Assembly (NCBI GenBank): GCA_947846985.1
Contig: CANTUZ010000026.1
Location: 51,132,730-51,196,729, forward strand
DNA length: 64,000 bases
Origin: Fratercula arctica
Lineage: Eukaryota > Chordata > Aves > Charadriiformes > Alcidae
Reading direction: 5' to 3'
Shown one piece after another: positions 47,297 through 61,200 of this stretch. Positions within the stretch are counted from its first letter, which is position 1, and each line of letters opens with the position of its first letter. Under the pieces are notes generated by a model that did no database searches, was not told the origin of the DNA, and was given only the letters and a program-made list of their open reading frames with translations. A program made the translations under genes and the position numbers.

Positions 47297-49201
47297 CTGT
47301 GATAGCCCTTAGTATATCTGCATTTTTTTTTATTGACTCAAATTTTTCTCACCGCTGCATATATTAAATTTTATACTGTAAATGAAAAATGAGTACAGTA
47401 CAATTTCAGGCAGAAATATTTTATTTGTAGTAAAATCTCAAGATAAAGTACACTTATGTGTTCTTGTTTAAACTTTAATAGCTAGAATGTATACCTAAGT
47501 TTCAGGCTACATGAAGGCACTTATAAATGTAAATATTTAATTGACAATTAGAACATATGTTGGATAACTTCATCCTGCTGTGTTTTTGAACTGTGTTTTA
47601 CATATACATTTATTCTGCAATGTTGTCACAATGCATGTCACAACATATGTTGTCCGTATTTGTGTCACTTCCATATTTATCACAAGGGGCTCTATTCATT
47701 TAAGTAGCAGCAAGATGCTGAAACTGAAACTTGTGTCAGACAGAGGGCAAAAACAGGTATCGTCTTGATTTCCCTACTTATTGGATAGGTTTTTGTATGT
47801 ATTTTCCTTAATACCAAGGCTAATAATCGGCAATAATTGCATCCTGTGTCAGATAACCTGCTTTTGCCTGGTCATTCTGCCTCTGAAGTAAGATAACGTC
47901 TGCCAGCTGTACGTATCTCAAAGACAGTATTAGTCATAGAGAATTTGGTTTTTTTCCTCTAAAGGAGGTGACTTCGCCAATAATCTTTAATGCATTTTAA
48001 TTTATATGATTTACAAAGTAATCTAAATTAAGTAGCAAAATCAAATTCCAATTCTCACGAATGTCTGAAAGAATTACCATCTGTGATTTGCAGTTCTGTC
48101 AGCAAACGGTCATCACGTAACAGCAAACATGCAACCATGGGTAACACGTGGAACTTGGTGTTCAAGAGATTTCAAAACCTCAGGCATATGCACAACATGC
48201 CCCTTGAGAAGCTGCTTTTACAATCTGTATGATGGTGCCAGAGTTTGCCTGCAAAGCCAGCGAATAAAACCCACTGCCGCACCGAATTAAACAACAGGCA
48301 CCAGAAATAAGTGCTAAACCCCCATCTGGAAAACATGCAGTGGCCACAGACCACACCATCACAATTCATAAACATTTGTGAAAGCTCAGCATCGTCAGGA
48401 GTAGAACGAAACTGAGAAAACTCCTTCAAAATTATTTTGCATTTGAAAATTAGAACTTTAAACACAATGATGTAACATGAAAACATCTGGGGGCAGTTGC
48501 ATTTTCCTGCATGATAATCTTTGAAAGGAAGTTTCTGTTACTACAGCAAACCCAAAAAGGCCTTTACTAATGCTTTGCCACTGGTAAATCCTAACTTTTT
48601 GCGTACTTTGACTAAGAAAAATGTGGTTCATAATAAATGTCTGATAAAGCATGAATTTAGTATTTGCTTGAAACAAGAATATAATTGTGTTTGAATGTAG
48701 GAAACTACAAGCTTGAATTTTTTCTGTACAGTTCTGGCATGTTGATTACAGTATTAAGAATGGAAATATAAGAGACCTACTTGGTAAAGAGGTTTGTGAC
48801 ACGGTACTGAGCAATATTGTTTGATTTTGCCTTTGACTCTTGCTGCCGAACAGTGAGCTCACACAAACAGCCCATGGGGTCAGTGCGTGGTGAGGTTCCC
48901 CTGCTCCCAGTGCTCACGCCGCAGTTTATGCCTCAGCCTGCATTCCCACTTGACCTGGTGATTCTCCTTTCCACCCACAGCATCATTCTTGCTTGGAGGA
49001 ACTAGCAGTCCGTACCTCCCTGTCAGCCCCCCCTTGCATTAGGGTTGCTCGCAACAAGTGGGTTGTTCAATCTCTGCTCTAATGTATTTCAGCTCCTTTA
49101 TAACCCAGTTAGGCGAAATTAATCTCCTGTTAACTTTGAATTTGTGGGGTTTACACTGGGCTGGTGTTTGTAAATTGTATCTGCATAGACACCCGGTCTG
49201 C

Positions 49202-49238
49202 CTTTTTTTTTCTTTTTTTCTTTTTTTTTTTTTTTTTC
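49202..49238. repeat. T-rich low-complexity tract
   Basis: Long T runs interrupted by single C residues. It is followed by CCAGCTAAACAG, which makes it look like a strong 3' splice site (see rejected items). Confidence 0.8.
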
Positions 49239-52200
49239 CAGCTAAACAGCCTGATCCAATTTCATACCACTCCAGCTGATGTACTCCAGGCTGAGAGCCC
49301 GTTGCAGCAGTCAGCTGCTGTCTGACAATTTTGATCCTATTGCAGGTTGCAATTAGGGAGATTTAAATTAGTGCTGTACCTTCGTTTCCTTTTTTTTTTC
49401 TTTTGCAGCATTGGCAATGTCGTGTACATTAACACTGTGTGCAAGAGTGATGTGTTGCCAGTTAAAGAACCATTTTTACTTACTGGTTTTTGTAGTCATT
49501 TTAGACATAACAGAATGGAAATATTTTAAGGAATTTTGACATTAGAAAACCTACAAAACCTATGAGGCAATTACTTTAAAAATTCACATACACTGAATTA
49601 TTCAGTGCTTTGTTGAGTCAGGCGTATAAACCAAGTTATTTGATATATACTCCTTTCTTCTTTCTCTAGGTCTGGCAGAGCACATAACCCTTTCCTCCTC
49701 CCCCTGTCATCTGGGACTGAATGTTTGATCCCCTGTTTCATTCTCATTTGTGTCGCTGAAGTACTGACTGGTTAATCGGGTCTGCATTTACAGAAATACT
49801 ATATCGCAAGTTTCATATTGTAAGAGTTCCAAAAGAAAAGAAACTACAATTTCTTCTTCCTCAGTGCTGAGAATCACATTCATCCCTGCTTCAAAGTAGC
49901 CTGAAGAGCAGTCTGCATTACTGCGCTGCTGCATAGCGACACAAGCTGAAGCCCTTGACAGGCCTTTAGCTCAAAATTATTTTCAACTGTGTTTTTCTGG
50001 GCAAATCTCATCATCTTTAGCTTCACAGCCATAAAATGAGACTAACGAGGCTTGCTTTATCATGTAAGTGCAGTGTTGGTCCTATAGGAATTACAGTAGA
50101 CCACACTAGCATTTCTACAAGAAATGACAGGTCATGTTAATCTAGAGTATCACACAAACAAACGATCAGAAAGGCTTCTGTTTACAGATATATGGCATTC
50201 TGTTAAAGACTTTTGAGACCTGTGCCTAACATTATGACAAACCATGTCACTTGTTCCTGAAAGCCATTTTGAACTAAATATCATTCCAATGTGTGGGTTT
50301 TTAAAAAAATCTCTGAATATTTTCTTTTCTAGCAGATGTCCCCTATCTGTTGTCCTCCTAACTACTTTACAATAAGATAATTTCAAAGGCATACATTTAC
50401 AGATGCATAAATCAATTCTTCAGAGCTTTAACCTCTGCAACATTATCTTTAAGCCTCACCTAAACCAGAACCACAACTCTGGGAAGGGGATGGGCAGAGA
50501 AACCAGGGTTTTCTCTCCGATGTTTTCTGCTTCTTTGACATTTTTATTCTTCAGTGATTAAAAAACCCTCAAGCTCAGCTTTGTGGTACTGATTTATGTA
50601 TTAGCAAGAGGAATTCCTTGAACCAATGGACTTCCGAATGGGTGGTTTTTGTAATGATGAGCAGAAAAATTCATAAAGGATCAGGTCTCTTACTGTTTGC
50701 TGATTGAAAACTGACTGTTTGGGTTCCTAAGTTGGACAGGTGGCCTCTCCATAGGCTCCCTGCAGGTTCAGTGGAGAGAGAGAAGCTGCTCCCAAAGCCC
50801 TCTTGGGTGGCTGCTCTGCCTCTCCACTGTTTCCCTAGGATAGCCTAGACTAGACCTGCTTCATTTGGACATTGAAATGAGGTCCCTATCTCCAGCGTCG
50901 GGCCAGGGTGAGATGGGGAAAGTGCTGTCCTCCAGCTGTGTATCTCTCAGGGCTGCCAGTGATGTGCACATTTTGGGTGGTCTCTACTTCGTTTGCTTTT
51001 GTAAAGTTGTTTTGATATGTGGTACTGCTGGTGCCTGTTAGCATTGTATATGAAGGTAATGTAACATCAGCTAGAACAAAAACTGAAGACTGAAGAATGT
51101 GTTGCTGTAAGCTGTGCACTTAAAATAGCTTTAAAACCAAACTGTTCTTCTGTTTGGGTCTTCTTTTGCTGTAAGCCTGTTCTACTGCATGTTTTTTTTG
51201 GAGAAGGAAATTTCAGATTAAAAGTGGTGATGGAATCTTGCCCAGAGCTGAACATAGTTACAGGACGCTTAAGCCCAGGTTGATGAAGATGTCCTTCTTT
51301 TATCTATTGCTCAAAAAAAAAATATTCAATAGTTCATTTAAAAGTTGGTTGTCCTTTCTGCAGCCATGGATTTTTACCTCCACCATTCACCTTCTCCTAA
51401 CGTCCGAGAGAAAAGTAAAAGGCTGTGACAGTGGTTGCTAGGAGGAAATACCAAGAAGGTTGGGGGTGGGGGGCGGGGGAAATCACATCATAAACTGCAG
51501 TACAATTTCTGCTTAGTATGAGGCAATTTAGAAACAGGTCATGGAATCTGAAAAACATGATTGGATACAAATTCATCCTGTGCACTGCTATATGTTTCCA
51601 AATATTGCATCCAGTGACTTGATATATATGTATATATAATGATTCACAGTGATATGTCAAATGTAACTGTAATTTTTAACAAATACATTCTCTTTTCTCA
51701 TGCTGTTGTTATTTTGCGTGTGACTGTAATGTTCTGTTCATTGCACCTATGCCCATTTTTTGGTGCTTGTATGTGGAAGTGCTTTCCCACTCATGTATGA
51801 AATATGTATTTCTTTTAAATTAAGTGCACATGAAAATATGAAATTTTTACTGTTTGCTTACTGCAACTTTGTTGTTGCCATTGGTCTGGTTGGTCTTAAA
51901 AAAGAATTTAGTCAAATTGTTCTTATATTTGTAATGAAAGGAAAAAAACTGAACCAAATTCAGCCATGCATTAGCTGCATTGATTTCAGTCTGCTTATTC
52001 TTAGTTTGTTCTGGAGTGTTATGCCCAGGCACTGCACTGTGTATTTATGCACAAGACAAATAAGTCTCTGCAGGCGTAGGAGAGAGATCATACCATCCTT
52101 ATCAGAAACATTCCTGTGGTGAGCATCATTAAGAAAAGGAAGAAATCATTGAGCTGAAATGTGTAAAAAGTTCTTGCTGCAAGCAATGAAAATGAAAGAC

Positions 52201-53827
52201 AGCACACACCCACTACTTCTCTTGTAGATGTGGCAGAAAATTAAATGCTTTCTATTAACCCTTTTGTTATTATCATGTTTCTGAGCACTCAGACATGTAT
52301 GAGGTGAAAGTATTTTTTGAGAGCAGAAGTGATCTCTCAGGAAAAGTGGAAGACATAAGAGAGTGGGAACATGGGTATACTATTTGTCTTTCACTGTCCT
52401 CTAACCTTCCCGTCTTTCCCATTACACGGTACAGGGTAGCAATTGTCAATATTGGATTTCTTTATGAGGTCCCTGAAAATGCATTCTGGATTTGAAAAGT
52501 AGGTCTTATTAGTTTGGGGTGGATATATTTTTTCCAGAAATAATAAAGAGGAGCAAAATATAATCCTTATATTAATCCTCATATGAAATATATTATCCTC
52601 AGCTGTGGATAAGTGGACAGTCATTGGGCCAGCACTGCCATAAAGGAAGTGGAAAGAGAGGAAAGAATTGCTTTAATTTGCTGGTTTGGCACCCACTGCA
52701 TTATCTGCTTATTACTTTGGATTTTTCTCCAAGTATTGATTTCTTCCTCCCTTTGTTGTGTCTAGTCATGAGATCTTTTGGGCGGCCTCGTGTTTTCTCA
52801 GCCTTCCCTCTGCTGCTCCACTATCTCTTTTCCCTTCCCAAACAACCGTTTTTCTGATGCTGGAACACTCCTCTCCAACAAGCTTGCAGAAGAGCTGCCC
52901 CTTTAGCATGTTCCTGAGGCAGGCAGAGAGCAGAGGGTCGTGCTGCACCCTGCCCTGTGCCTGTCTGTCCCCCTCGCTTCTGCCCCCGGCTGCTCCCGGA
53001 CAGACGTGAAGGGGAAGGGAGAAGCACAGGCAATGCCGCCGACACCAGCAGCTTCTCCAGGGTTTTTACCCAAATGGAGGTGTCCGCAGGCCTTGTTGAG
53101 TTTCTGGGGACGGGTTGGTTAGACAGGCAACTCTTTAAATCTTCCTTACTCGGAAAATAATGTTTTAACAGTGGAGTTTCAGCAGAGTGTTAAATCACTT
53201 CGCAGTAAGAGATTCCTACATTTAAATGTCAAATCAAATGGCTCAATCTACCGAGGGGTATCTATATTTCAATCAGCAGAGTTTTTATGAAGAAAACGTG
53301 GTTAAGATTCCTCTTCCCATGAAAACTCCCAGCCAGGGTGGGGGTGAGGAAGCCAGACCCCTTTGGCTTACAAAAGGGCTGCTGTGGGGCTGCAGGAGCA
53401 GGGGTGGCCCAGGCCAGGGCTGGTGACAAGCCGCTCGCCGCCTCTCCCAGCCCAAAAGCTGGTGAGCGGTGAGCGACGCCAACAAAAAGTCACCTTCAAA
53501 GCTAATAAAAGGAGACAATTCCTCATGCCACAAGCAGCAGCTCAGTCCTTGCTAGGGGACCCTGTGGCTGCATGCAGCTGCAGCATGTGGCTCAGCTTAT
53601 GCCCGCCATTAATCAGCTTGTTGGTGGTTTCTTGCTTTGTCAGATGCTTTTCTCAGTTCCCTCCGGGATGCTGGACTTCCCCCTGAGGCAGAGAGTGGCA
53701 GACCTATTGCCAGTCACTGCCTCCTGGAGAGTGGCCTCCAGATGCTGGGCGCATGGGTGTGTGCTCATCAGCCTGTTCTTTTGACTCTGAAGTGAAGGAA
53801 ATTAAGGTGAGAAAAGAAAAGAGAAAT

Positions 53828-53859
53828 AAAAACAAAACAAAACAAAACAAAACAAAACA
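53828..53859. repeat. (AAAAC)n microsatellite
   Basis: Six AAAAC units in perfect tandem. A simple repeat with no attached element. Confidence 0.9.
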
Positions 53860-54945
53860 GGTGCAAAAATGCACAGAGGTTTCTTAGATAAAATGGTCTT
53901 GCTTACTAGATCCACCAAGAGCAGCTTCCCTCTCAGCGCCAGGGACCTGGCAGGGGGCTGCGGGGTAGGGCTGCAGGTTGGGGGTTAGAGCTGGTCTGCA
54001 TCAACCCCCCCAGACAAACCTGGGGAGGGGACCTGCTCAAGTGCCTTGGCACCTATATTTGGTAAAGTAAGTCCTTTTGAAGCGTGCTCATAGGTTTTAT
54101 GTGGTAAAAGTTTTCAGTGTTGACAAGTGCAGCTCAAGGCATTTTTTTTCCTTTGGGGGGAAAAAAACCTGATTTTCTTCCAGTTTTCTATGCTTTTGTG
54201 CTTCTTTGCCATTAGGTGCTCCTGGAAATATGAACATAATTTAGTGTGTAGTGAAACTATTATTTGCTTGTTTATAAGTTGTAAATAAAGTACTGGCTGA
54301 TAATAAGGAATGCCTTCTAAGCAATGACAATTTGAAGGAGGAGGAAAGAGTCTTTGGGGGGATGCATGTTTCTTGAAAGATGTTTTGGAGTGCCTGCACC
54401 AATGGTAGTGAGGGAGGGGTAATGTGGTAAGCATAACAACAAATGTTGCTTGGCATTAAGAAATCAAAAGCCTCATGTAGGAAAAGCTATGTTTCTGGGT
54501 TTTGCTTATTATTTGACTTGTACAAGCAGACCAGCTGAGGGAAGTGTCCTGCAGGTGAAGAAAGTGGAAATAAGGTGTTAAAAATATGTGGAATATTTTT
54601 TTCCTCTCTCTGGGGACTGTTGCCCTGTAAGACTGGAGCAGCTCTCGCACAGCTGGGGAGGTGCCTCCAAGCTCCAGAAGCTGCCAGTGGTGTTAGTCTC
54701 AAAAAACTGAGTAATTTACCCTAAGTTAGGGGCAAGACAATGTCACAGTTGTCTTATGCTGGGTTAAATGAAGGCACCTGCCCAATTTCAGAGCAGCAAG
54801 AGTAAGCCTCAACGTTGCTCACTGTGGCTCCTGCAACCTCCCAGGCCTCTCACACATATAAAAGTCTTCACTGAGCAGCCTGTTGTACCAAGGCCCCCAA
54901 CAACATCAAACTTCTGGAAACTTCTGGGAAATTATTTCATAGATC

Positions 54946-55920
54946 TATAGAATCATAGAATGAATTGGGTTGGAGAGGATCTTTAAAGGTCATCTAGTCC
55001 AACCTCCCCTGCAATGAGCAGGGACATCTTCAACTAGATCAGGTTGCTCAGAGCCTCATCAAGCCTGGCCTTCAATGTCTCCAGGGATGGGGCCTCCACC
55101 ACCTCCCTGGGCAACCTGTTCCAGTGTCTCATCACCCTCATAAAAAATGTCTTCCTTATGTCTAGTCCAAATCTGCACTCTTTCAGTTTAAAAACCATTG
55201 CCCCTTGTCCTATTGCTAAAGGCCTTATTAAAAAGTCTGTCCCCATCCTTATAAGCCCCCTTTAAGTATTGAAAGGCCACGATGAGGTCTCCCTGGAGCC
55301 TTCTCTTCTCTGGACTGAACAACACCAACTCTCTCAGCCTGTCCTCATACAAGAGGTGCTCCAGCCCTCTCATCGTTCCTGTTGCCTTCCTCTGGACCTG
55401 CTCCAACCGGTCTTTCCTGTGTTGAGGGCTCCAGAGCTGGATGCAGTGCTCCAGGTGGGGTCTCACCAAAGCGGAGTAGAGGGGCAGAATTACGTCCCTC
55501 GACCTGCTGGCCATGCTTCTTTTGATGCAGCTCACAATATAGTTGGCTTTCTGTTCTGCTAGCACACATTGCTGGTTCATGTCCAGTTTTTCGTCCACCA
55601 GTAACCCCAAGTCATTCTCCACAGGGCTGCTCTCCCTTTGTCTCCTGGTCTGTATTGATACTGGTGGTTGGCCTGACCCACGTGCAAGACCTTGCACTTA
55701 GCCTTGCTAAACTTCATGAGTTTCACATGGGCTCACTTCTGGAGCTTGTCCAGGTCCCTCTAGATTGCATCCTGTCTCTCAGGCACGTCAACCGCACCAC
55801 TCTGGCATCATCTGCAAATTTGCTGAGGGTGCACTCGATCCCCCTGTCTGTGTCGTTGATGAAGATATTAAGCAGTACTGGTCCCAGTATGGACTCCTGA
55901 GGGACACCACTTGTCACTGT
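54946..55920 (-). mobile_element. CR1 LINE, about 1 kb, antisense, 5'-truncated
   Basis: Begins with the complement of the CR1 terminus ('atagaatcatagaatgaatt' at 54946) and runs through the 3' end of ORF2. Blocks on the minus strand include '[16 protein letters not shown]' (about 55425-55480), 'G-L-L-V-D-E-K-L-D' (about 55580-55620) and '[13 protein letters not shown]' (about 55795-55845). It stops near the 'G-V-P-Q' block at about 55915. Its sequence differs from the copies at 8.9 and 37 kb, suggesting another CR1 subfamily. It is degraded and inactive. Confidence 0.92.
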
Positions 55921-58202
55921 GACAGATTATATCATCCAGCATGGGAGGACTTCTCCCTGTTGTGGTCATCACTGCTTTGACCTCAACGTTCAGTATTGCA
56001 TCTGACCAGCTTATTAACAGAAAATCATTAACGCAGGAGGTCTCATAAGGCAAGTTACAGCACAAACCACCCAGAACCACAATAAAGACTTTGAAAAACA
56101 TCGGAGGGCCACAAGTAAAGTCTTGCCATTGCTCCCTTCCCCAACATATGCACTCACACACACACAGACATATAAATAGATCTCAGCATTAGTGGGGCCT
56201 GTATTGAAATGACAAAATCCTATGTTTTTCCTTATGTAAGATGAAATGCAGTTCAAGTGAGTTGCTGACTTTAGGCAGTTTCAGGTTGTTAAATAACTGT
56301 AAAGTGCTCTGCTTTAAAAAAAAAAACAAAACAAATCTAGGATCCTTGGCTTTTTTCTTTTTCTGGTTTTTTTTTTCCTTTCTTTTTCTCATTCTGGTTT
56401 CGTAAGAGATGCTGGAAAATAAACTCTTTTCCCCTTTTACTACTGCAGTTGCTACTTAATGCTACTGTCTGGCAATAATTTAACTTTAAAAAAACCCCAA
56501 CTTTCTGCTGTAATTCCAGAGACTTTAACGTGTTCATTTAATCTCCAAGGACAGAAAGAGTGATTACTATTAGGAAAAAAAAAGAAAAAAGTCCACTCCT
56601 ATATTAATTAAAAGCATGCTGTATTTGTGCTGCAAATTACTCCAACAGTTTAAATTAAATATGAAATTAATTTCTTTAATGAAACTTATTAATAATTTAT
56701 GTTATTAATATGAATACCCAGAAAAGGAGGAAAATAAATTTTTTGTTTGTTCTACAACTTTGTTGAAGGCTGAAACGTGTTTTGTTTCCCACATCATTTA
56801 CAGTTGTTTTCAGCGTGTAACTCACAGGTGCTGTAACATGAATTCTACAATAAATCTTCCTCTTAATTTCATGCCACCGCTAGCTGAGAATTTCTAATTA
56901 TTTTCTTTTTAGACTTTATCTTGCAGAGGGTGTTAGCTCTTGTTATTTTTCATTTCAAGGACACACTTTGGCAAAATATCTGGCGTAATACCTGAAGCTT
57001 TGAGACACTGTTTGCTTACCTACAAAAGCTAGCCAAGCCGTACGGTTTAGAGATGGTTTAGCGGCAAGCGCTGCAGAGGTAGCCCCATGGGGCCTCTGAG
57101 GAGCACTCAGCAGTGGCAGCTCTTTTGCCTCATAAATCAAACTCCTTAGCAGCCACTGCAGTTCATTTTTCCCCACATGAGACTCTTCAGTCTGAAGTTG
57201 CTCCATGCAATGACATGACCTGTCAGACAGACCTGGACTCTGACCCAGATGGCGTCTGTGTCCCTGCAGTTATCAATCTGGCACGTGTCACCTCAGCTCT
57301 TTTCTTGTCTGCCTACTTCATTGCTCTTGCCAATAACCTACCAGAGCCCCGGGTGTCTGGCAGCTCTCACTGCTCCACTGGACACTTGCAAATTCCAGAG
57401 AAGCATCCTTTGTGCAGGAGTGAGTGAGGGAAAAATCTGTGCTGCACGTACGACGGGTCCAGCACAGCACAGGCATGGGAAGCATGACATTTCTTACCGT
57501 GAACTTGAAAACTACAGTGAGTTACATCCTTACTTGTCAGCTGCAAACCCAGATACAAAAGCTTACATGCTTTTGCTTTATCAGTGGTTAGCACACTGTA
57601 GAAAGGCCAGTGGGATACAATCATGCATTAGCAAAGTGCATTTCTGAGATACTGTCATTCCAGTTTTAAACAGAGGAGAACCCAGTCATGGGAGAAACCA
57701 TTTCCCCAAACCCATACACTGAATTGTGACAGAATCAGAATGAAAACATCCTGGTCTTCATCCTCTCAAATGTTGCTGCTGCCTTTCATTTGCATCTTTT
57801 CTTCTTTCCACACTGCTGCAGATTTTCTTGGCTTTGTGTTTCTTGCTGTTGTGCTGTTCTTTGTCCCAAAGGTGCAAAACTGTGATTCACTTATTACCTC
57901 TCCTTCCTCCAGCCCCCTTATCTCCCACCTTGGCTCAACTGACTCACACCCTTTTCCAGAGTTTAACACTAACAAAACTAATTATTATTGTACAGCTCCC
58001 TGTATGTTTTGGGCCGAAATTGTGACTTATTAGTAATGGCATATCTGAATTGACAGAGAAACCCAAAATACTTGTCAAACTTTTAAATGGATCGCCATTT
58101 CATCCTATCCAGATTGTCGAAGACACCAGTGAGTCTTGCTAAATTGTGTTTTTCGTACATTTTCTTTTCCAAGCTGGAGGTACTTTGAACTGCTTTGTGG
58201 CT

Positions 58203-58244
58203 CCCCCCCCCCCCGCCCCCCTTTTTTAAAAAAAAAAAAAAAAA
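58203..58244. repeat. C-T-A homopolymer cluster
   Basis: Twelve C, one G, six C, six T and seventeen A occur in direct succession. On the minus strand the C part is two long G-runs. It is a likely sequencing and replication trouble spot. Confidence 0.85.
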
Positions 58245-61200
58245 CAGCAAAATTCCAGTGATATTGCTTAAAGGATAGTTTGGATCTCTTGACCAGGTAT
58301 TGAAAAGGTTGGAATGCAAAATGCTGACTTTAACAGTGCTGATACCCCATCCCCTCTAATGCTTTCTGGTAATGGCATTCCTAGGTGTCACAGAATAAAC
58401 CTGCAATCCCAGAAGCATGTTACCTAGAGACTTTTAGCTTCAGAACAGTGCAATAGCTGAAATATTGAGGGATAATGTAATGTGTCTTGTGTGCAAAATT
58501 TGTGTGAGCCTGATCAGCCTGTGTATGGCTTTTCCAATAATGTTCTTGTCTAAAATCACACCTTGTTCTAAATGATCCTGGTGGGCATGCCAGCAAGCGC
58601 TAAGGCTGTATGTAATGGCACTTGCTAGTACACATTTTGATCAAATGCAGGGAATACGTGATCTACAAAGAACAAAACCTATAGTTTCTTAGAGGTCCAG
58701 CTGAAGTACACCTTTGATCAGTGAAACGTGTCTGCATGCCTCAGGGTACCAAACTGGTGACTTGAAGTGCAGACTATTGCTTTGGAAAAAGTAGGCAGAA
58801 TTAATTAACAAGACTTCATATAATCTCTAAACTAATGATGGCTTTAAATGATAATTTTCACTTGAGGTGTTGGGCAACTTACTAGAAATAGCTTTGAGAT
58901 GAGATAAAGCATGTAGAAGTGTTACATGTCTGAGTTTGTTTCTAATGTTGTCTTTCAGCCTAAGAACAACATACTGGCTTCAGGAAGAATGGCTTACTTT
59001 ATTGGAAGTGAAACATAATGAATTTGTCTTGCACCTCGTTTTTTATGGTGGACTTGAGGCTTTTTTGAGGATATGGATTCTCTCAGCTAAGCCCTGTAAT
59101 ATCGCTACCTTGTGCTACATGTGGTATAAACCACCTACCACAGTGACAGCACCCCTTTTTTTGGGGGTGGGGGGTACTCATGCTGTCATTGGTGCAGCTA
59201 GTTACCGAGGAAATTTGTGGGTTTTCTTAATTATTATTTGGTTTTGTATGAGGAATGGAAACAGAAGCTGGTTCTTGCATGTAGCAAGCATGATTGAATC
59301 CTATTATGCAATGAACAATCCTGCTATCTTTGTCTAAATTCTTCGCCACTCCACCACAAAACAACCTTCACCAAAGGGGCCCAAACTGAGGCCTTGGTGA
59401 CAAATATTATTGTCTTCTACTTCATACAGCTCATATTACAGAAGAAGCTTTTCTTTTCATCTACTTACCAGCACACTTACTGCATAGTTTTAAGTCCCAG
59501 AATATGCATACAAAGATTGTTTTCCGCAGCGGAATTTTTGTTTTCCCCAGTGTTCCAATCAGCATCAAAACTTTATCAAAAAAGTTCATTAATTGAAGTT
59601 AACCGGCACCCTAGCAGCTGTGATGCTGTCAGGCATTGAAGGCTGCCTAGGGGTGATGTTTAGCACAGGAATCCTTCTGCACAGCCTCCCTGTGCAGTGA
59701 TCTCCAGCAGACCACTGGCTTGCTCTGACTAATGATGGAATACCCTTCATTTGAGGATAAGTTGACAAAAGCAATTTTTAAGGGGCAAGAAAATGAGCAA
59801 TTGAAATTATTTGATGCAGCAAGTTCCTAAATTGATGTGACAAACCCCAGGCTACAAATGGTACCTGAAATCCTAATTCAACACTTCAGATATGTGTTGT
59901 TGGATGATGCAAATGCAGCAAAGAGGCTGTTTTACTGTTTCTTTACAATCTAGGATCAATGGAAAACAAAAGCAGAAGACATCCGTCACAGTCAGAGAAA
60001 CTAGTAATACTTCATAAGGAGGAGGAAAAATTGTGCACGAATATTTGTGTAAACATCCTGTGCAGCACAGCTGTTGTGTATATCGATCAAATAATGGTAC
60101 AAAGAGACAATGTGAAGGAATATCTGTATTCACTAATTTGACCTTGCCTTCAGACAAATGGGTGCTTATATATCTCCTATCTTAGCCATACCTCCTGAAT
60201 ATGAAACTACAACTTTTAAAACAGGATATTGACCTCTAACACTGGTAAATCATGCTGCCCTTCCTTAATATTTTTGCCCTGCTGTAACAGCAGTAGCAGT
60301 GATATGGCTAGAATAAGGGACAGCAAAGACATAGGACAGCAAAGATTCACAGAAACAGACAGTGCTACGTGTTCTTGCAAGGTACAGCTCTACTTTAAAG
60401 AGGTACTATTGACATTGAAAAGCTAGTATCACAATATTTAACACAGATATATTTATTAGTGGAAAAAGTTAAGAGGCTGTGCTTCTGGACACGCACTTTA
60501 CCTCTTCCAGCCTTCTAACCTTCCCTGGCTCCTCTTGGTTTAGTGCTTTGCTGCACCCAAACCAGGAACTTCTTTTCCCATGTGAGCTAGTGGGATACTA
60601 TGCTTTTCCATCTTCCTTCTTGTTTTTCACTTTAAAATCTTGTTCCTAAACCCTCCATAGGATTGCTCATTGAGTTACAGAGCTAAAATTTAAGCTGGCT
60701 AGAAGTATAGTTAGAATGTCTCTTCTTACACAGGAAACAATTGGCAGAGAAATTTGTTTTCCACCAGAACCAATTGTGAGGACATGTACCCCTTGATTAA
60801 TTTTGTAAGACAGGCAATGGGTTTGCCCAAGGTGCCCCTGTATATTTCTGGTGAAGAATTGCTACATTTGTCTGCAGCATGCAGCAGCTATGTCCAAAGT
60901 AAAGGATGCTTTATCTTTCAGGGAGGGATGAAGATTGCTTTTGGAATACTGCGTTGGCTACAAGGGTTGTTTTGTTTTCAAGGAAGCAGCATTTTACCTA
61001 AGAGATCTCTTCTTTTCTCCACTGATCTGTCCTGGCCCTGTTGGAAGGTGTAAATGTGGAAATGCATAGCCAGAAAAGAGATCATGGAGGATAACTGGCA
61101 AATAGCTTCGTCAACCAGAATGCAAATAACCTGCTGAGCAAAATATTTTTGTTGCTAATTTGCAAAAGTGAGGAGATGAGAACTGAAATGTTCCAGGTAG

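Larger units (their letters stand above)
39426..54945. other. Gene-poor intergenic region
   Basis: No gene could be supported on either strand. All ORFs are short, lack recognisable domains and lack paired splice sites with conserved coding. The region is AT-rich with a few GC-richer islands (about 48840-49040, 52760-53110, 53330-53480, 53935-54020) that show no coding signature. Several compact blocks look like candidate regulatory elements (see findings). Confidence 0.6.

Noticed and set aside
49202..49260. Very strong pyrimidine tract plus CCAG followed by an apparently open sequence, as an acceptor of a hidden exon
   Set aside because: No donor and conserved coding frame follow, and the T tract is a simple low-complexity run.
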